Shown here: positions 1-6,939 of the stretch, piece after piece
How the letters are laid out: every line of letters begins with the position of its first letter
Numbering within the stretch: the stretch's first letter is position 1
NCBI RefSeq assembly: GCF_002848135.1
Contig: NZ_PKGB01000022.1
Span: 1 to 35,992, forward strand
From: Hydrogenovibrio sp. SC-1
GTDB taxonomy: Bacteria; Pseudomonadota; Gammaproteobacteria; Thiomicrospirales; Thiomicrospiraceae
Reading direction: 5' to 3'
DNA: 35,992 bases
Made by a program: the position numbers and the translations under genes
The notes under the pieces: generated by a model
The model's database searches: none
The model's input: the letters and a program-made list of their open reading frames with translations, nothing else
What the model was told of the DNA's origin: nothing

Positions 1-420
1 TAAAAGCCAATAAACTTGAAGAGATATGGTTATTTTTCCTTTTTCAAAAAGAAGTGCACCAATCTGGGATTTTTGAACATCGCAGAAAAAAGCAAAATCT
101 CCCCATAATTGACAGTATTTAAAATGACTAACAGCTGATTCTTCGATTTCAATCCTCAGTTCCAATTTTTTAATCTTTACGTGAAAATTATTAATGAGTT
201 GTTCTTTTTCAGAGATAGACATCTTCAAGGCGATATTTTCTTCCTTGATTGCACCAACACGATTATCAATTTCTTGCTGATAGAATTTTTCTACTCTTTG
301 TTGATAGTCTTTATATTCAGCTTGACATTGCCTTAGCCGATCTTCTGTTGTCGAGCAGCCAAACAGGGATAAAGCTACAAACACACTCAGGAATATTTTT
401 TTCAATTGTTGTTTTTTCAT
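1..420 (-). CDS. Putative lipoprotein, C-terminus beyond window
   Basis: The frame stays open for 140 codons from the ATG at 420 to the window edge, so the end is not seen. The N-terminus is a lipoprotein signal: Lys-rich n-region (MKKQQLKK), hydrophobic core, lipobox LSLFGC with the lipidated Cys at residue 22, then a polar stretch starting STTED. Residues about 30-90 are rich in Glu, Lys and Gln and look helical or coiled-coil. The ATG overlaps the stop of the preceding gene (ATGA), so the two are probably translationally coupled. No family recognised. Small lipoproteins of this kind occur in conjugative and phage-like elements as entry-exclusion or lysis proteins, but that role is only a guess. 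The placement beside a Replic_Relax-like gene and a broken integrase supports a mobile-element origin. Confidence 0.7.
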   Translation of the reverse strand, partial: MKKQQLKKIFLSVFVALSLFGCSTTEDRLRQCQAEYKDYQQRVEKFYQQEIDNRVGAIKEENIALKMSISEKEQLINNFHVKIKKLELRIEIEESAVSHFKYCQLWGDFAFFCDVQKSQIGALLFEKGKITISLQVYWLL

Positions 421-1232
421 GCTCGTTTCCCCCTAATGATCTGTTCAAGAACACCAGAAACGATTACTTGAAAAAGGTTTGCATTGTTGATGTCGTTAGA
501 TTTGTTCAATGATTTAAGTTGTCGATCAATGCTCCTTTTAAAACCAGCGGTTGGCACAAGATAAAACACATAATCTACTTCGCCATCCTGAATCATAGAG
601 TCAGCTGTTTTTAGTGCTGATCTAAGTCGTGCAGTATTCTTTTGACTGAGTTCTACTTCGATTCCAATTGTCACGACCCTTTCATTTTCGTAATTTGCTT
701 TGAGTGTTTTTTCACAGATCGCATCAAACGTTTTGCCATTAAAATTTTGAGATTTAAAATGGCGTCTGACTTCCCATTCATTCGCAAAACCTATCTTGTG
801 TTTGTCAGAATGAATAAAATCAATAATCTGTTCTTGAATGGCTAAATTATGCACAAAGTTTGAAGCCGTAAGCTTATGACTTTCTTTAAACACTCTTTGA
901 GTAAAGGTTCGATCTGGTTGTGATTGTTGCAGTGTCAAAAATCCAGATTCAGTTAAGACATAACCGTATTTTGTGAATCCAGTAATTAGTGGGAATTTTC
1001 TGATCTCATTTCGCTTTTCCATTCTGTTCAAAAGTTTCTGAATTTGACTTGCTGTTTTTCCTTTTGAATCGCCAGCCACTTTGACAAGAGCGGGAATAGA
1101 TGAATATCTAAAACGATATAGCCAATCTAAGATCGCTAGCTTTCTGAGATAGCCTTTTTCTAAATGGCTGAGTTCTGAAACAGGGTTGTGCAAGTTGTAA
1201 ATACAAAATGCTTCATAAAGTTTTATAGACAT
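417..1232 (-). CDS. Replic_Relax-like winged-helix protein of a mobile element
   Basis: 271 residues. Residues about 25-100 look like a winged helix (LAILDWLYRFRYSS, then a recognition-helix-like stretch and a wing around TKYGYVLTESG). Residues about 165-230 contain TFDAICE and IGIEVELSQK followed by YVFYLV, a D...E-x-E...K pattern resembling PD-(D/E)XK nuclease folds (D170, E192, E194, K198). This architecture matches what I know of the Pfam 'replication-relaxation' (Replic_Relax) family of plasmids and integrative elements. The start is well supported: AGGAG lies seven bases upstream of the ATG. The stop overlaps the start of the lipoprotein gene by ATGA. The likely role is DNA binding or nicking during element replication or transfer, inferred from the fold only. 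A plain wHTH regulator is the alternative. Confidence 0.6.
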   Translation of the reverse strand: MSIKLYEAFCIYNLHNPVSELSHLEKGYLRKLAILDWLYRFRYSSIPALVKVAGDSKGKTASQIQKLLNRMEKRNEIRKFPLITGFTKYGYVLTESGFLTLQQSQPDRTFTQRVFKESHKLTASNFVHNLAIQEQIIDFIHSDKHKIGFANEWEVRRHFKSQNFNGKTFDAICEKTLKANYENERVVTIGIEVELSQKNTARLRSALKTADSMIQDGEVDYVFYLVPTAGFKRSIDRQLKSLNKSNDINNANLFQVIVSGVLEQIIRGKRA

Positions 1233-1306
1233 ATTTTTTCTCCTTTTTTTATGTCTGAAAAGTGAATAAAAAATTCAATCTCAGCTATTAATAGGGAGGT
1301 CAAAAA

Positions 1307-1384
1307 ATGGGTAAAAAAAATGTCAAAATTATTCAATTAGCTTATCCAGTCATTTGGAGAAAGCATGATATGTCTTCTCGCTAG
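1307..1384 (+). CDS. Possible 25-residue peptide with strong Shine-Dalgarno site
   Basis: A very short frame running divergently from the Replic_Relax-like gene. AGGGAGG at 1293-1299 sits seven bases before the ATG, a better ribosome site than most in the window. The product begins MGKKNVKIIQLAYPVIWRK and ends at TAG 1382-1384; the same frame then stays open for about 31 more codons to 1480. It could be a small peptide, a leader, or the surviving start of a decayed gene. There is no family match and nothing but the ribosome site supports it. Confidence 0.3.
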   Translation: MGKKNVKIIQLAYPVIWRKHDMSSR

Positions 1385-1734
1385 TTCTATTCGCTAATGT
1401 CTGATTTAAAGATGAAGTGCGCCGCAGGTTTAAGACTGTCTGTCTTAAAGATCAGATTTAAAGACGTTTGCACTCTTTAAAAATTCTTGCAGTCAGGCCG
1501 TTATCACGCCTAACAACCACGATTTCAAGGGTGATTAACATCCCTCGAAACACCATGTTTTAAAGGGTTTTACCCTTTAATATCCCAATTTAAGGGTATC
1601 CCTTAAAGAACCCCTCCATCAGATAAATCTGCTTTCGCAATCGGCTCTGGACGCTCCGATCTTGACCTCTGAAAGATAGCTTGGGGCTATGGTTTCTCCG
1701 CAGTCTTTCCGCTGGACGCTACATTCCTTTGCCG

Positions 1735-1769
1735 GGGGGGGCGTCAGGGAACCTGACTTCCCCCGTTTC
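1735..1769 (+). repeat. 35-bp hairpin unit A (GAA triloop)
   Basis: The core GTCAGG-GAA-CCTGAC lies at 1743-1757. A G-run and GGGCGTC precede it, and GACTTCC then GTTT follow. It is about 80% identical (28 of 35 by eye) to unit B on the opposite strand at 1829-1863. Unit A can fold on itself or pair with unit B. Confidence 0.6.
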
Positions 1770-1828
1770 AAGGGGTCTTTTCTAAGTTGTGGCTGTCGGG
1801 GCAGCTCAACACTAAGAACGACCGCCAG

Positions 1829-1863
1829 AAAACGATGGAAGTCAGCTTCGCCGACGCCCCTCC
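1829..1863 (-). repeat. 35-bp hairpin unit B (GAA triloop, inverted copy)
   Basis: Read on the minus strand the core is GTCGGC-GAA-GCTGAC (plus 1841-1855), flanked by GGGGCGTC and GACTTCC as in unit A. Relative to unit A one stem pair changed from G-C to C-G on both sides and another from A-T to G-T wobble, so pairing is kept while the sequence changed. Confidence 0.6.
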
Positions 1864-2104
1864 GAGACAGATCAATTTTCATCTTGGGAGATTCAAATTT
1901 TCTCAACGTTTGGACGTTTCAACTGTCTCTCTCGCAAGCGTTCTAAAAATTTGGGAATTTTTATTCACTACTAATTGGCTAGGGCAATTGGTTTGCTTAC
2001 AGCTACAAAATAAGTCATCACTGAACGTGAATGATTATTTTGTTCTCAAGCATTTTATTTTGCTGAACGCTCAAACAATGCTTTCACACCGTCACCAACA
2101 AAAA

Positions 2105-2132
2105 GTAAGGGAACCTTACCTTTTCTTTTTAT
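2105..2132 (+). repeat. Third GAA-triloop hairpin with T-rich tail
   Basis: GTAAGG-GAA-CCTTAC at 2105-2119, followed by a T-rich stretch to about 2132. Compared with unit A one C-G stem pair has become A-T, again with pairing kept. The T-rich tail on the plus strand would suit an intrinsic terminator; the minus strand also has T's after the stem, so it may act both ways. Confidence 0.5.
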
Positions 2133-2286
2133 TGGTTCTCCTCTCGTGCATTGCGGAGCAAGCACTCACTTTCGGATATGGATAACCATCCCGACCAATT
2201 TTTCAATTTGGTTTAGACTCGTTTGTCTGACGAGAGCAGAATTTCTTTGTGTCGTAAAGAAGTCAAATCGAGTGTTTTAAGGCTAG

Positions 2287-2316
2287 ACTGCCCTGTTGAT
2301 TAGGGCAGTTTGTTTT
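2287..2316 (+). terminator. Intrinsic terminator-like hairpin
   Basis: ACTGCCCT (2287-2294), a 7-base loop, AGGGCAGT (2302-2309), then TTGTTTT on the plus strand. It lies just past the integrase stop and could end a plus-strand transcript from the structured block, or insulate the integrase end. Confidence 0.5.
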
Positions 2317-2333
2317 GACAGAAAGGCTAGGTA

Positions 2334-3545
2334 TTAGGCAAAACTTTGAGACAAGGTATCGTCTAGCATATCGTCCTCTTCTTCTTCGAGAATATCTAAA
2401 CTAGCAAGATAGGTTTGAGTTTGCTTTAACGACTTGTGACCAAGTCGTCTTTTAACAACATTGAGTTCTTTAGTTTGTTTATAAAGAAATACGGCAAATG
2501 AGTGCCTAGCATCATGTGCGGTAAAGTGGTCAAGATGGAAGTGTTCTTTGAGTTCATCACAAATAGGTTTTAGATCACAGATTCCGTACAAAGTGCCTGA
2601 ATCATAAAAAACATAGTCGTCTAGGTCTTTACCCTCAATGATCCTTTTTATTGCATTCTCGGCATTCTGAATGAATATGCGGGCGGTTCTGGCTTCGCTG
2701 TTCTTGGTTTTTTTCAATAAAAGACTGATAAGAGAAGAATTATCGGATTCTAAAAACTTGATATCTCTTACCGGTAGTTCCGCCAGTTCATTTTTTCGAG
2801 CACCCGTTGCAAACAATAGTAGTAGATAATCCGCTTCTTGAGTATTCTTCTCATATAGAAAGTCGATGACATCTTTATATAGAGTATGGTGAATGGCGTT
2901 TTGTCTCGGTTTTGAGGTATTTGCTCAACGATACTTGGTAAACGGCATTTTGGAAACGACTTTTTTATCGACGAGGAAGTTTAGAAAACCACGCAATGCG
3001 TTAATTTTTCGTCTTGCTGTTTCTTCTACAGCGCAAGTTTTACATTGATCGAAAACGGCTTGTTGAAAGTCATCATTGTATTGTTCGATGCTTGTTTGAC
3101 TAACCAGTTTGTATGCTTTGTTTCTGTTGTGACTACTGAATAGAGAATTGAGCGTTTGTATATTGGATGGCTTTTTAGCACGAGTATTACAGTTCTTTAA
3201 TTGAAATTGATAATATTCATCAAAGTATTGGCGGTATAGATCAATGATCGTTATTTTTTGATGTTGAGTGTTTTCTCGATAAGTTTTTAGAAAATCTAAT
3301 GCTTGTTACCTAAAGGCAAGTAAAGACAACTCATCAATGGAAACATCATGGCGGGTGTCTTTTCTGAGTTGTTTTGATGTGTAATTGCCTAGATGGGTTT
3401 TATATTTTAAAACGGATGTAACATGATCTTTTTTGATCTCGTATCTGAGGCCAGATACATAGCCGTCTTTAAACTGTTTTAACCCTGTATCTTTTGCATT
3501 GAGAATATTGCGATTGAACTGCTCGACAGTAATTGCTTTTGACAT
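2334..3545 (-). pseudogene. Tyrosine recombinase/integrase broken by two in-frame stops
   Basis: One frame of 403 codons from ATG 3545 to 2334, interrupted only by TAA at codon 80 (3308-3306) and TGA at codon 207 (2927-2925); no frameshift. The N-terminal part (MSKAITVEQFNRNILNAKD) looks like an arm-binding domain, the middle (about 81-205) like a SAM-like core-binding domain, and the C-terminal part is the catalytic domain. Catalytic residues are all present: R250 (ATGARKNEL), Lys about 278, H344 and R347 (HDARH), H370 (GHKSL) and the nucleophile Y379 (QTYL). Both stops are one C-to-T change from a sense codon (CAA or CGA), so decay looks recent. The 160-codon C-terminal fragment could still be translated from an internal ATG at 2816, but would lack the DNA-binding domains. 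Probably the integrase of the element lying to the left. Confidence 0.85.
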
Positions 3546-3585
3546 AATTGAATACCTTTTTAAACTTAAAAATTAAAGGGTTCTG

Positions 3586-3605
3586 TGTACATTTTTGTAT
3601 GTACA
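3586..3605. promoter_or_regulatory. Inverted repeat upstream of integrase (operator-like)
   Basis: TGTACAT (3586-3592), six-base spacer, ATGTACA (3599-3605), about 40 bp upstream of the integrase ATG. Size and position suit a repressor operator or an integrase/excisionase arm site. No cognate regulator is seen in the window. Confidence 0.35.
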
Positions 3606-3653
3606 AATTGCCCCGATAGGTTTAATAGGGTATTTAAAAAATAAGAATTGCTC

Positions 3654-3705
3654 GTAATTACACTTATAAAAACTACCAAAAAGACAGTTTATTAAGTGTA
3701 ATTAC
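3654..3705. repeat. 13-bp inverted repeat at element boundary
   Basis: GTAATTACACTTA at 3654-3666 and its exact reverse complement TAAGTGTAATTAC at 3693-3705, with 26 bp between. It sits between the integrase and the first backbone-type gene, where recombinase binding sites or an attachment site would be expected. No second copy was found in the window, so an att role is unproven. Confidence 0.4.
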
Positions 3706-3717
3706 TTATATATATTC

Positions 3718-3740
3718 GCCCAGGCCTGGGCGGTTTTTTG
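3718..3740 (+). terminator. Palindrome with T-run, contains CCAGGCCTGG
   Basis: A 14-bp perfect palindrome GCCCAGGCCTGGGC (3718-3731) followed by GG and six T's. It looks like an intrinsic terminator read left to right, though no plus-strand gene precedes it directly; phnA ends nearby on the other strand. First of five exact copies of the CCAGGCCTGG 10-mer. Confidence 0.4.
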
Positions 3741-3776
3741 TCATTCAAACAAACGAAATATCTGTTCTGTAACGGC

Positions 3777-4346
3777 TTAAGCTTTCTTTAGAAAAGCCGC
3801 GACGAGTACGATTTGGGTGCCGTTGACTTTACCTTCAATGTGTAAAGGATTATCCGTTAGGTGAATATTTTTCACCAAGGTGCCACGCTTCGCGGTGAAG
3901 CCCGCACCTTTCACATCTAAATCTTTAATGAGTGTGACGTCATCCCCTTCGTTTAAGATGGTTCCGTTACTGTCCTTATGAACAATTGTGTCTTCATCCT
4001 CGTCTGAAATTCCTGCTTCAGCCCACTGCTTAGTGTCATCTTCCATGTACATCATGTCTAATAAGTCTTGTGGCCAGCCTTCGGCACGTAAGGCGTGTAG
4101 TAAGCGATAAGCCATGACTTGTACCGCCGGAACCTGAGACCACATACTGTCGTTTAGACAACGCCAATGATTTGTATCCATAGTTTCTGGGGCTTCAATT
4201 TGACTTTTACAAGTCGAACAGACAACAATGCTTTGCTCATCAGAACCATCTGAAGGCGGTACTTCATAGGCAGAGAGAGCTTCTTCTGATCCACATAGTT
4301 CACATTTGTGTTGACTTCTTTCTTGTAGCGCTTGAGAAATAGGCAT
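3777..4346 (-). CDS. yjdM: PhnA/YjdM-family zinc-ribbon protein
   Basis: 189 residues. The N-terminal zinc-ribbon Cys pairs are CELCG (about residues 15-19) and CSTCK (about 43-47). The middle section is helical. The C-terminal 70 residues (from VHKDSNGTILNEGDDVTLIK to the end) are a clear PhnA domain, close to the E. coli PhnA/YjdM C-terminus in pattern (IKDL.VKG....RGT.VKNI). It is longer than the 111-residue E. coli protein, as in many proteobacterial homologues with an extended N-terminal ribbon. Despite the name, the E. coli protein is not part of the phosphonate lyase pathway, and its function is not settled. The gene stands alone, divergent from the deaminase gene. Confidence 0.9.
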   Translation of the reverse strand: MPISQALQERSQHKCELCGSEEALSAYEVPPSDGSDEQSIVVCSTCKSQIEAPETMDTNHWRCLNDSMWSQVPAVQVMAYRLLHALRAEGWPQDLLDMMYMEDDTKQWAEAGISDEDEDTIVHKDSNGTILNEGDDVTLIKDLDVKGAGFTAKRGTLVKNIHLTDNPLHIEGKVNGTQIVLVAAFLKKA

Positions 4347-4440
4347 GATTGTTTCCTTTAAGTGAAGGGCGCTTATTATGCATAAAATCCATCAAATTTA
4401 AAGACTTTCTCCTTAGTGGATCGATTCAATGCGATAAACA

Positions 4441-4447
4441 GTCTATA
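4441..4447 (+). promoter_or_regulatory. Candidate -10 element for deaminase gene
   Basis: A consensus TATAAT lies within this short AT stretch (CTATAATG), about 85 bases before the deaminase ATG. No good -35 hexamer is visible at 16-18 bases, so this is a weak call. Confidence 0.3.
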
Positions 4448-4533
4448 ATGCAAAGTTATTTTTTCGTAAAAAGCGCTGTTTTATTTCGCTTGTTTTCGCA
4501 TAAACATTCATTTTTGGAGGGTAGATTGAGCTA

Positions 4534-4995
4534 ATGGATTATATAGCTTTATTAGAACCGGCTTTAGAGCAAGCGCAAATAGGCTTTGACGAAGGCGGCG
4601 TACCAGTTGGCGCGGCTATGTTTAGCGCAGAAGGTGCTTTATTAAGTGTGGGTCGTAATCGGCGCGTTCAAGAAAGCGACCCGTCCATTCATGGCGAAAC
4701 GGATGCGTTTCGTAAGGCGGGGCGTCAACAAACTTATCGTGATAAAGTATTGGTAACTACTTTAGCGCCTTGTTGGTATTGTTCTGGGCTAATTCGTCAG
4801 TTTAATATCGGTACCGTCGTGGTGGGAGAGTCTGTTAATTTTTCAGGTCATCTCGATTGGCTCATCGAAGCAGGCGTAAAGGTGGTGGAACTGAATGATG
4901 CTCGTTGTATTGAACTGATGGCGCGCTTTATTGAGAATAGACCAGATATATGGAACGAAGATATTGGTGAATGTGATTGTGCTGCAATTGATTAA
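4534..4995 (+). CDS. FCY1-like cytosine/nucleobase deaminase
   Basis: 153 residues of the zinc-dependent cytidine-deaminase fold. Zinc and catalytic residues: H53 and E55 in IHGETDAF, C80 and C83 in TTLAPCWYC. The whole protein follows yeast cytosine deaminase Fcy1 rather than TadA or bacterial CodA: EGGVPVGAAMF near the start, VVVGESVNF after the second Cys pair, and a C-terminal RPDIWNEDIGE in which D143 matches the Fcy1 residue that contacts the base. Expected reaction: deamination of cytosine or a related aminopyrimidine in the cytosol. GGAGG is 13 bases upstream of the ATG, longer than usual, but no better in-frame start exists. It overlaps the next gene, which has a periplasmic NMT1/THI5-type domain, so a pyrimidine-related substrate is plausible. 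The substitution of Trp for Asp after C80 may shift specificity. Confidence 0.85.
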   Translation: MDYIALLEPALEQAQIGFDEGGVPVGAAMFSAEGALLSVGRNRRVQESDPSIHGETDAFRKAGRQQTYRDKVLVTTLAPCWYCSGLIRQFNIGTVVVGESVNFSGHLDWLIEAGVKVVELNDARCIELMARFIENRPDIWNEDIGECDCAAID

Positions 4996-6907
4996 AGCAG
5001 TGGGTTTATGGATAGTCTGTGGCTTGAGTTGTATCGCAATGGCTTCTCCATCGCAATTAACGCCCGTTAAGCTTCAACTAAAATGGCAACATCAATTTCA
5101 ATTTGCTGGCTATTATGCGGCACTCGAGCAAGGCTATTATCGTGATGCTGGTCTGGATGTGACTCTGGTTGAAGCGGATGTCGGCAAAGATTCGATTCAA
5201 GCAGTCATTAATGGCGAAGCCGAATTTGGTGTTGGAACCAGTGAGCTGGTATTAAATTATTCTAACGGTGATCCAGTCGTCGTATTAGCTGCCATTATGC
5301 AACATTCACCATTGGGGCTAGCCACAATTAAGTCTAACAATCGGTTTAATATTCATCAACTTGCCAGTCAAACCATGATGATTGAACCCAGTTCTGCTGA
5401 ACTGTTTGCTTACTTCAAAAGTGAAGGGGTTGATATCGACCAGCTCAATCTTGTGAAACACTCTCATAATACTCAAGATTTGATTGATGGTAAGGTTCAG
5501 GCGATGTCAATTTATACTACCGATGAAACCTATGATTTTGAGTCGAAGGGGATTGATTATCAACTATTCCGTCCCATTATGAGTGGTATTGACTTCTATG
5601 GCGATAATCTATTCACTACCCAAGATATGGTGGATCGCAACCCAGAATTGGTTGAGGCCTTTCGCCAGGCTTCCATTAAGGGGTGGCAATATGCTATGCA
5701 ACACTCTGAAGCCATGATTGATTTAATCATTGCTCACTATTCACAACGTAAAACTCAGGCGCATCTTCGTTATGAAGCCGATAAAATGCGGGAGTTAATG
5801 AAACCGAATTTAGTTGAAATTGGCTACTTCAACCCGGGACGTTGGCAACAAATTTCGCGAACCTATGTCCAATTGGGCTTATTGTCTGAAAAATTTGATG
5901 TCAGTGGAATGCTCTACCAGTTTGATCAGGATCGGGCTTATCAGCAATTAAAGCAGTGGCTTTATTGGATGTTGATGGTCTTGAGTGTGGTCACATTGAT
6001 TGCGGGTGTGGTTTATCACCAATATCGTTTGGCGACGATCCGTAGAAAGCAGTTTGAGTCTTTGTTTTTAAATGCGCCTGTGAGTTTAATGGAGCTGGAT
6101 CAGAGTGGTTGTGTCGTTAGCTGGAATCGAGAAGCTGAAAATACCTTTCAATACACTGCCAAAGAAGCGATTGGCCGGAATGCTTATGACTTAATTGTTG
6201 CTAAAGATAAGGTGTCGACAGTCGATGCGTTGATCGCTTCTGCTTGGAAGCAGAATACCATGACCTATTCTGAAAACCATAATATTCGTAAAGATGGTAA
6301 AGAAATATTGTGCAGATGGGCTAATATGCCATTTGAAAATGAACACAAGAATCAAAAGCATGTCATTTCGATGGCGAGAGATATTACATCGGAAAAAGCC
6401 CTAGAAGGACAGCTCTATCATGCAGCGCATTATGATGAATTAACCGAACTGCCCAATCGCGCTTTAATCTTGGCTCAGTTAAAAGATGCACTTGAAGATG
6501 CTAAGCGCTATCAAAGTCAATTAGCCGTTTTATTTATTGATCTTAATAAATTCAAGCCGGTCAATGACCGTTATGGCCATCATGTCGGAGATGAAGTACT
6601 TAAACAGGTTGCTCTGCGCATAAAGCAAACGTTCAGAAAAAATGACTTGGTAGGTCGTTTGTCAGGTGATGAGTTTATTGCTGTTGTTAAAGATTTAAAG
6701 CAAGAGGCTTATCTGCAAAAGGTAATCGAAAAAGTTTGCCAGGCGATCGACCAGCCAATCCAGTATGACGCTTTAACACTCCACACTTCAGCAAGCATTG
6801 GATCCAGTCAGTATCCAAAAGATGCAGAATCCGAGCAAGCCCTTATTCGCATTGCTGATCATGCCATGTATCAGGTTAAATCTAATGATCACAGTGACAG
6901 TAACTAA
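4979..6907 (+). CDS. NMT1/THI5-like periplasmic sensor with PAS and GGDEF domains
   Basis: A GTG at 4979 is chosen because it gives a compact signal peptide (LQLIKAVGLWIVCGLSCIAMA) with GGTGA eight bases upstream; an ATG at 4931 is in frame and would add 16 residues. Order: signal peptide; NMT1/THI5 substrate-binding domain from about residue 30 to 240 (KLQLKWQHQFQFAGYYAALE); membrane helix about 325-350 (LYWMLMVLSVVTLIAGVVY); PAS domain about 365-480; GGDEF domain to the end. The signature is SGDEF rather than GGDEF, a variant known in active cyclases, and the inhibitory RxxD site (RKND) is five residues upstream. No EAL domain. Predicted role: inner-membrane diguanylate cyclase that senses a periplasmic ligand. 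THI5-type domains bind thiamine-precursor pyrimidines or similar compounds; the ligand here is unknown. It overlaps the deaminase gene by 17 bases. Confidence 0.85.
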   Translation: MLQLIKAVGLWIVCGLSCIAMASPSQLTPVKLQLKWQHQFQFAGYYAALEQGYYRDAGLDVTLVEADVGKDSIQAVINGEAEFGVGTSELVLNYSNGDPVVVLAAIMQHSPLGLATIKSNNRFNIHQLASQTMMIEPSSAELFAYFKSEGVDIDQLNLVKHSHNTQDLIDGKVQAMSIYTTDETYDFESKGIDYQLFRPIMSGIDFYGDNLFTTQDMVDRNPELVEAFRQASIKGWQYAMQHSEAMIDLIIAHYSQRKTQAHLRYEADKMRELMKPNLVEIGYFNPGRWQQISRTYVQLGLLSEKFDVSGMLYQFDQDRAYQQLKQWLYWMLMVLSVVTLIAGVVYHQYRLATIRRKQFESLFLNAPVSLMELDQSGCVVSWNREAENTFQYTAKEAIGRNAYDLIVAKDKVSTVDALIASAWKQNTMTYSENHNIRKDGKEILCRWANMPFENEHKNQKHVISMARDITSEKALEGQLYHAAHYDELTELPNRALILAQLKDALEDAKRYQSQLAVLFIDLNKFKPVNDRYGHHVGDEVLKQVALRIKQTFRKNDLVGRLSGDEFIAVVKDLKQEAYLQKVIEKVCQAIDQPIQYDALTLHTSASIGSSQYPKDAESEQALIRIADHAMYQVKSNDHSDSN

Positions 6908-6939
6908 TAAATGCCTGGCGAGAGATAGTCGATATTGTT

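Larger units (their letters stand above)
1385..2286. other. Densely structured non-coding block of the element
   Basis: No convincing gene in about 0.9 kb, but many inverted repeats. TTTAAGAC/GTCTTAAA at 1429-1449, TTAAAGGG/CCCTTTAA at 1560-1580, TTAAGGG/CCCTTAA at 1590-1606, CAGAT/ATCTG at 1620-1631, three GAA-triloop hairpins (separate entries), ACAAAATAA/TTATTTTGT at 2005-2043 with inner TCAT/ATGA, AAGCATT/AATGCTT at 2048-2083, and CTCGT/ACGAG at 2218-2234. Direct repeats: GATTTAAAGA at 1403 and 1455, CTGGACGCT at 1647 and 1712. Frames of 85-132 codons run on both strands around 1620-2185 but lack ribosome sites and overlap each other. Position between a Replic_Relax-like gene and an integrase suggests an origin, a transfer region, or a structured RNA; this is inference. 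Confidence 0.5.

Noticed and set aside
249-512. 87-codon plus-strand frame
   Set aside because: Antisense to the lipoprotein and the end of the Replic_Relax-like gene, both better supported.
1689-2185. 85- and 132-codon plus-strand frames in the structured block
   Set aside because: No ribosome site, they overlap each other and an opposite-strand frame, and the codons follow the hairpin repeats.
1385-2310. CRISPR array or integron attC array
   Set aside because: Repeats are not evenly spaced direct repeats, there are no cas genes, and attC-type R boxes are not seen; the integrase lacks evidence of being an integron IntI.
1385-2310. Retron or group II intron
   Set aside because: No reverse transcriptase gene nearby, and no recognisable intron domain V.
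4347-4533. Riboswitch upstream of the deaminase/NMT1 pair (TPP was considered)
   Set aside because: No TPP-box sequence or paired-helix layout could be found in this gap.
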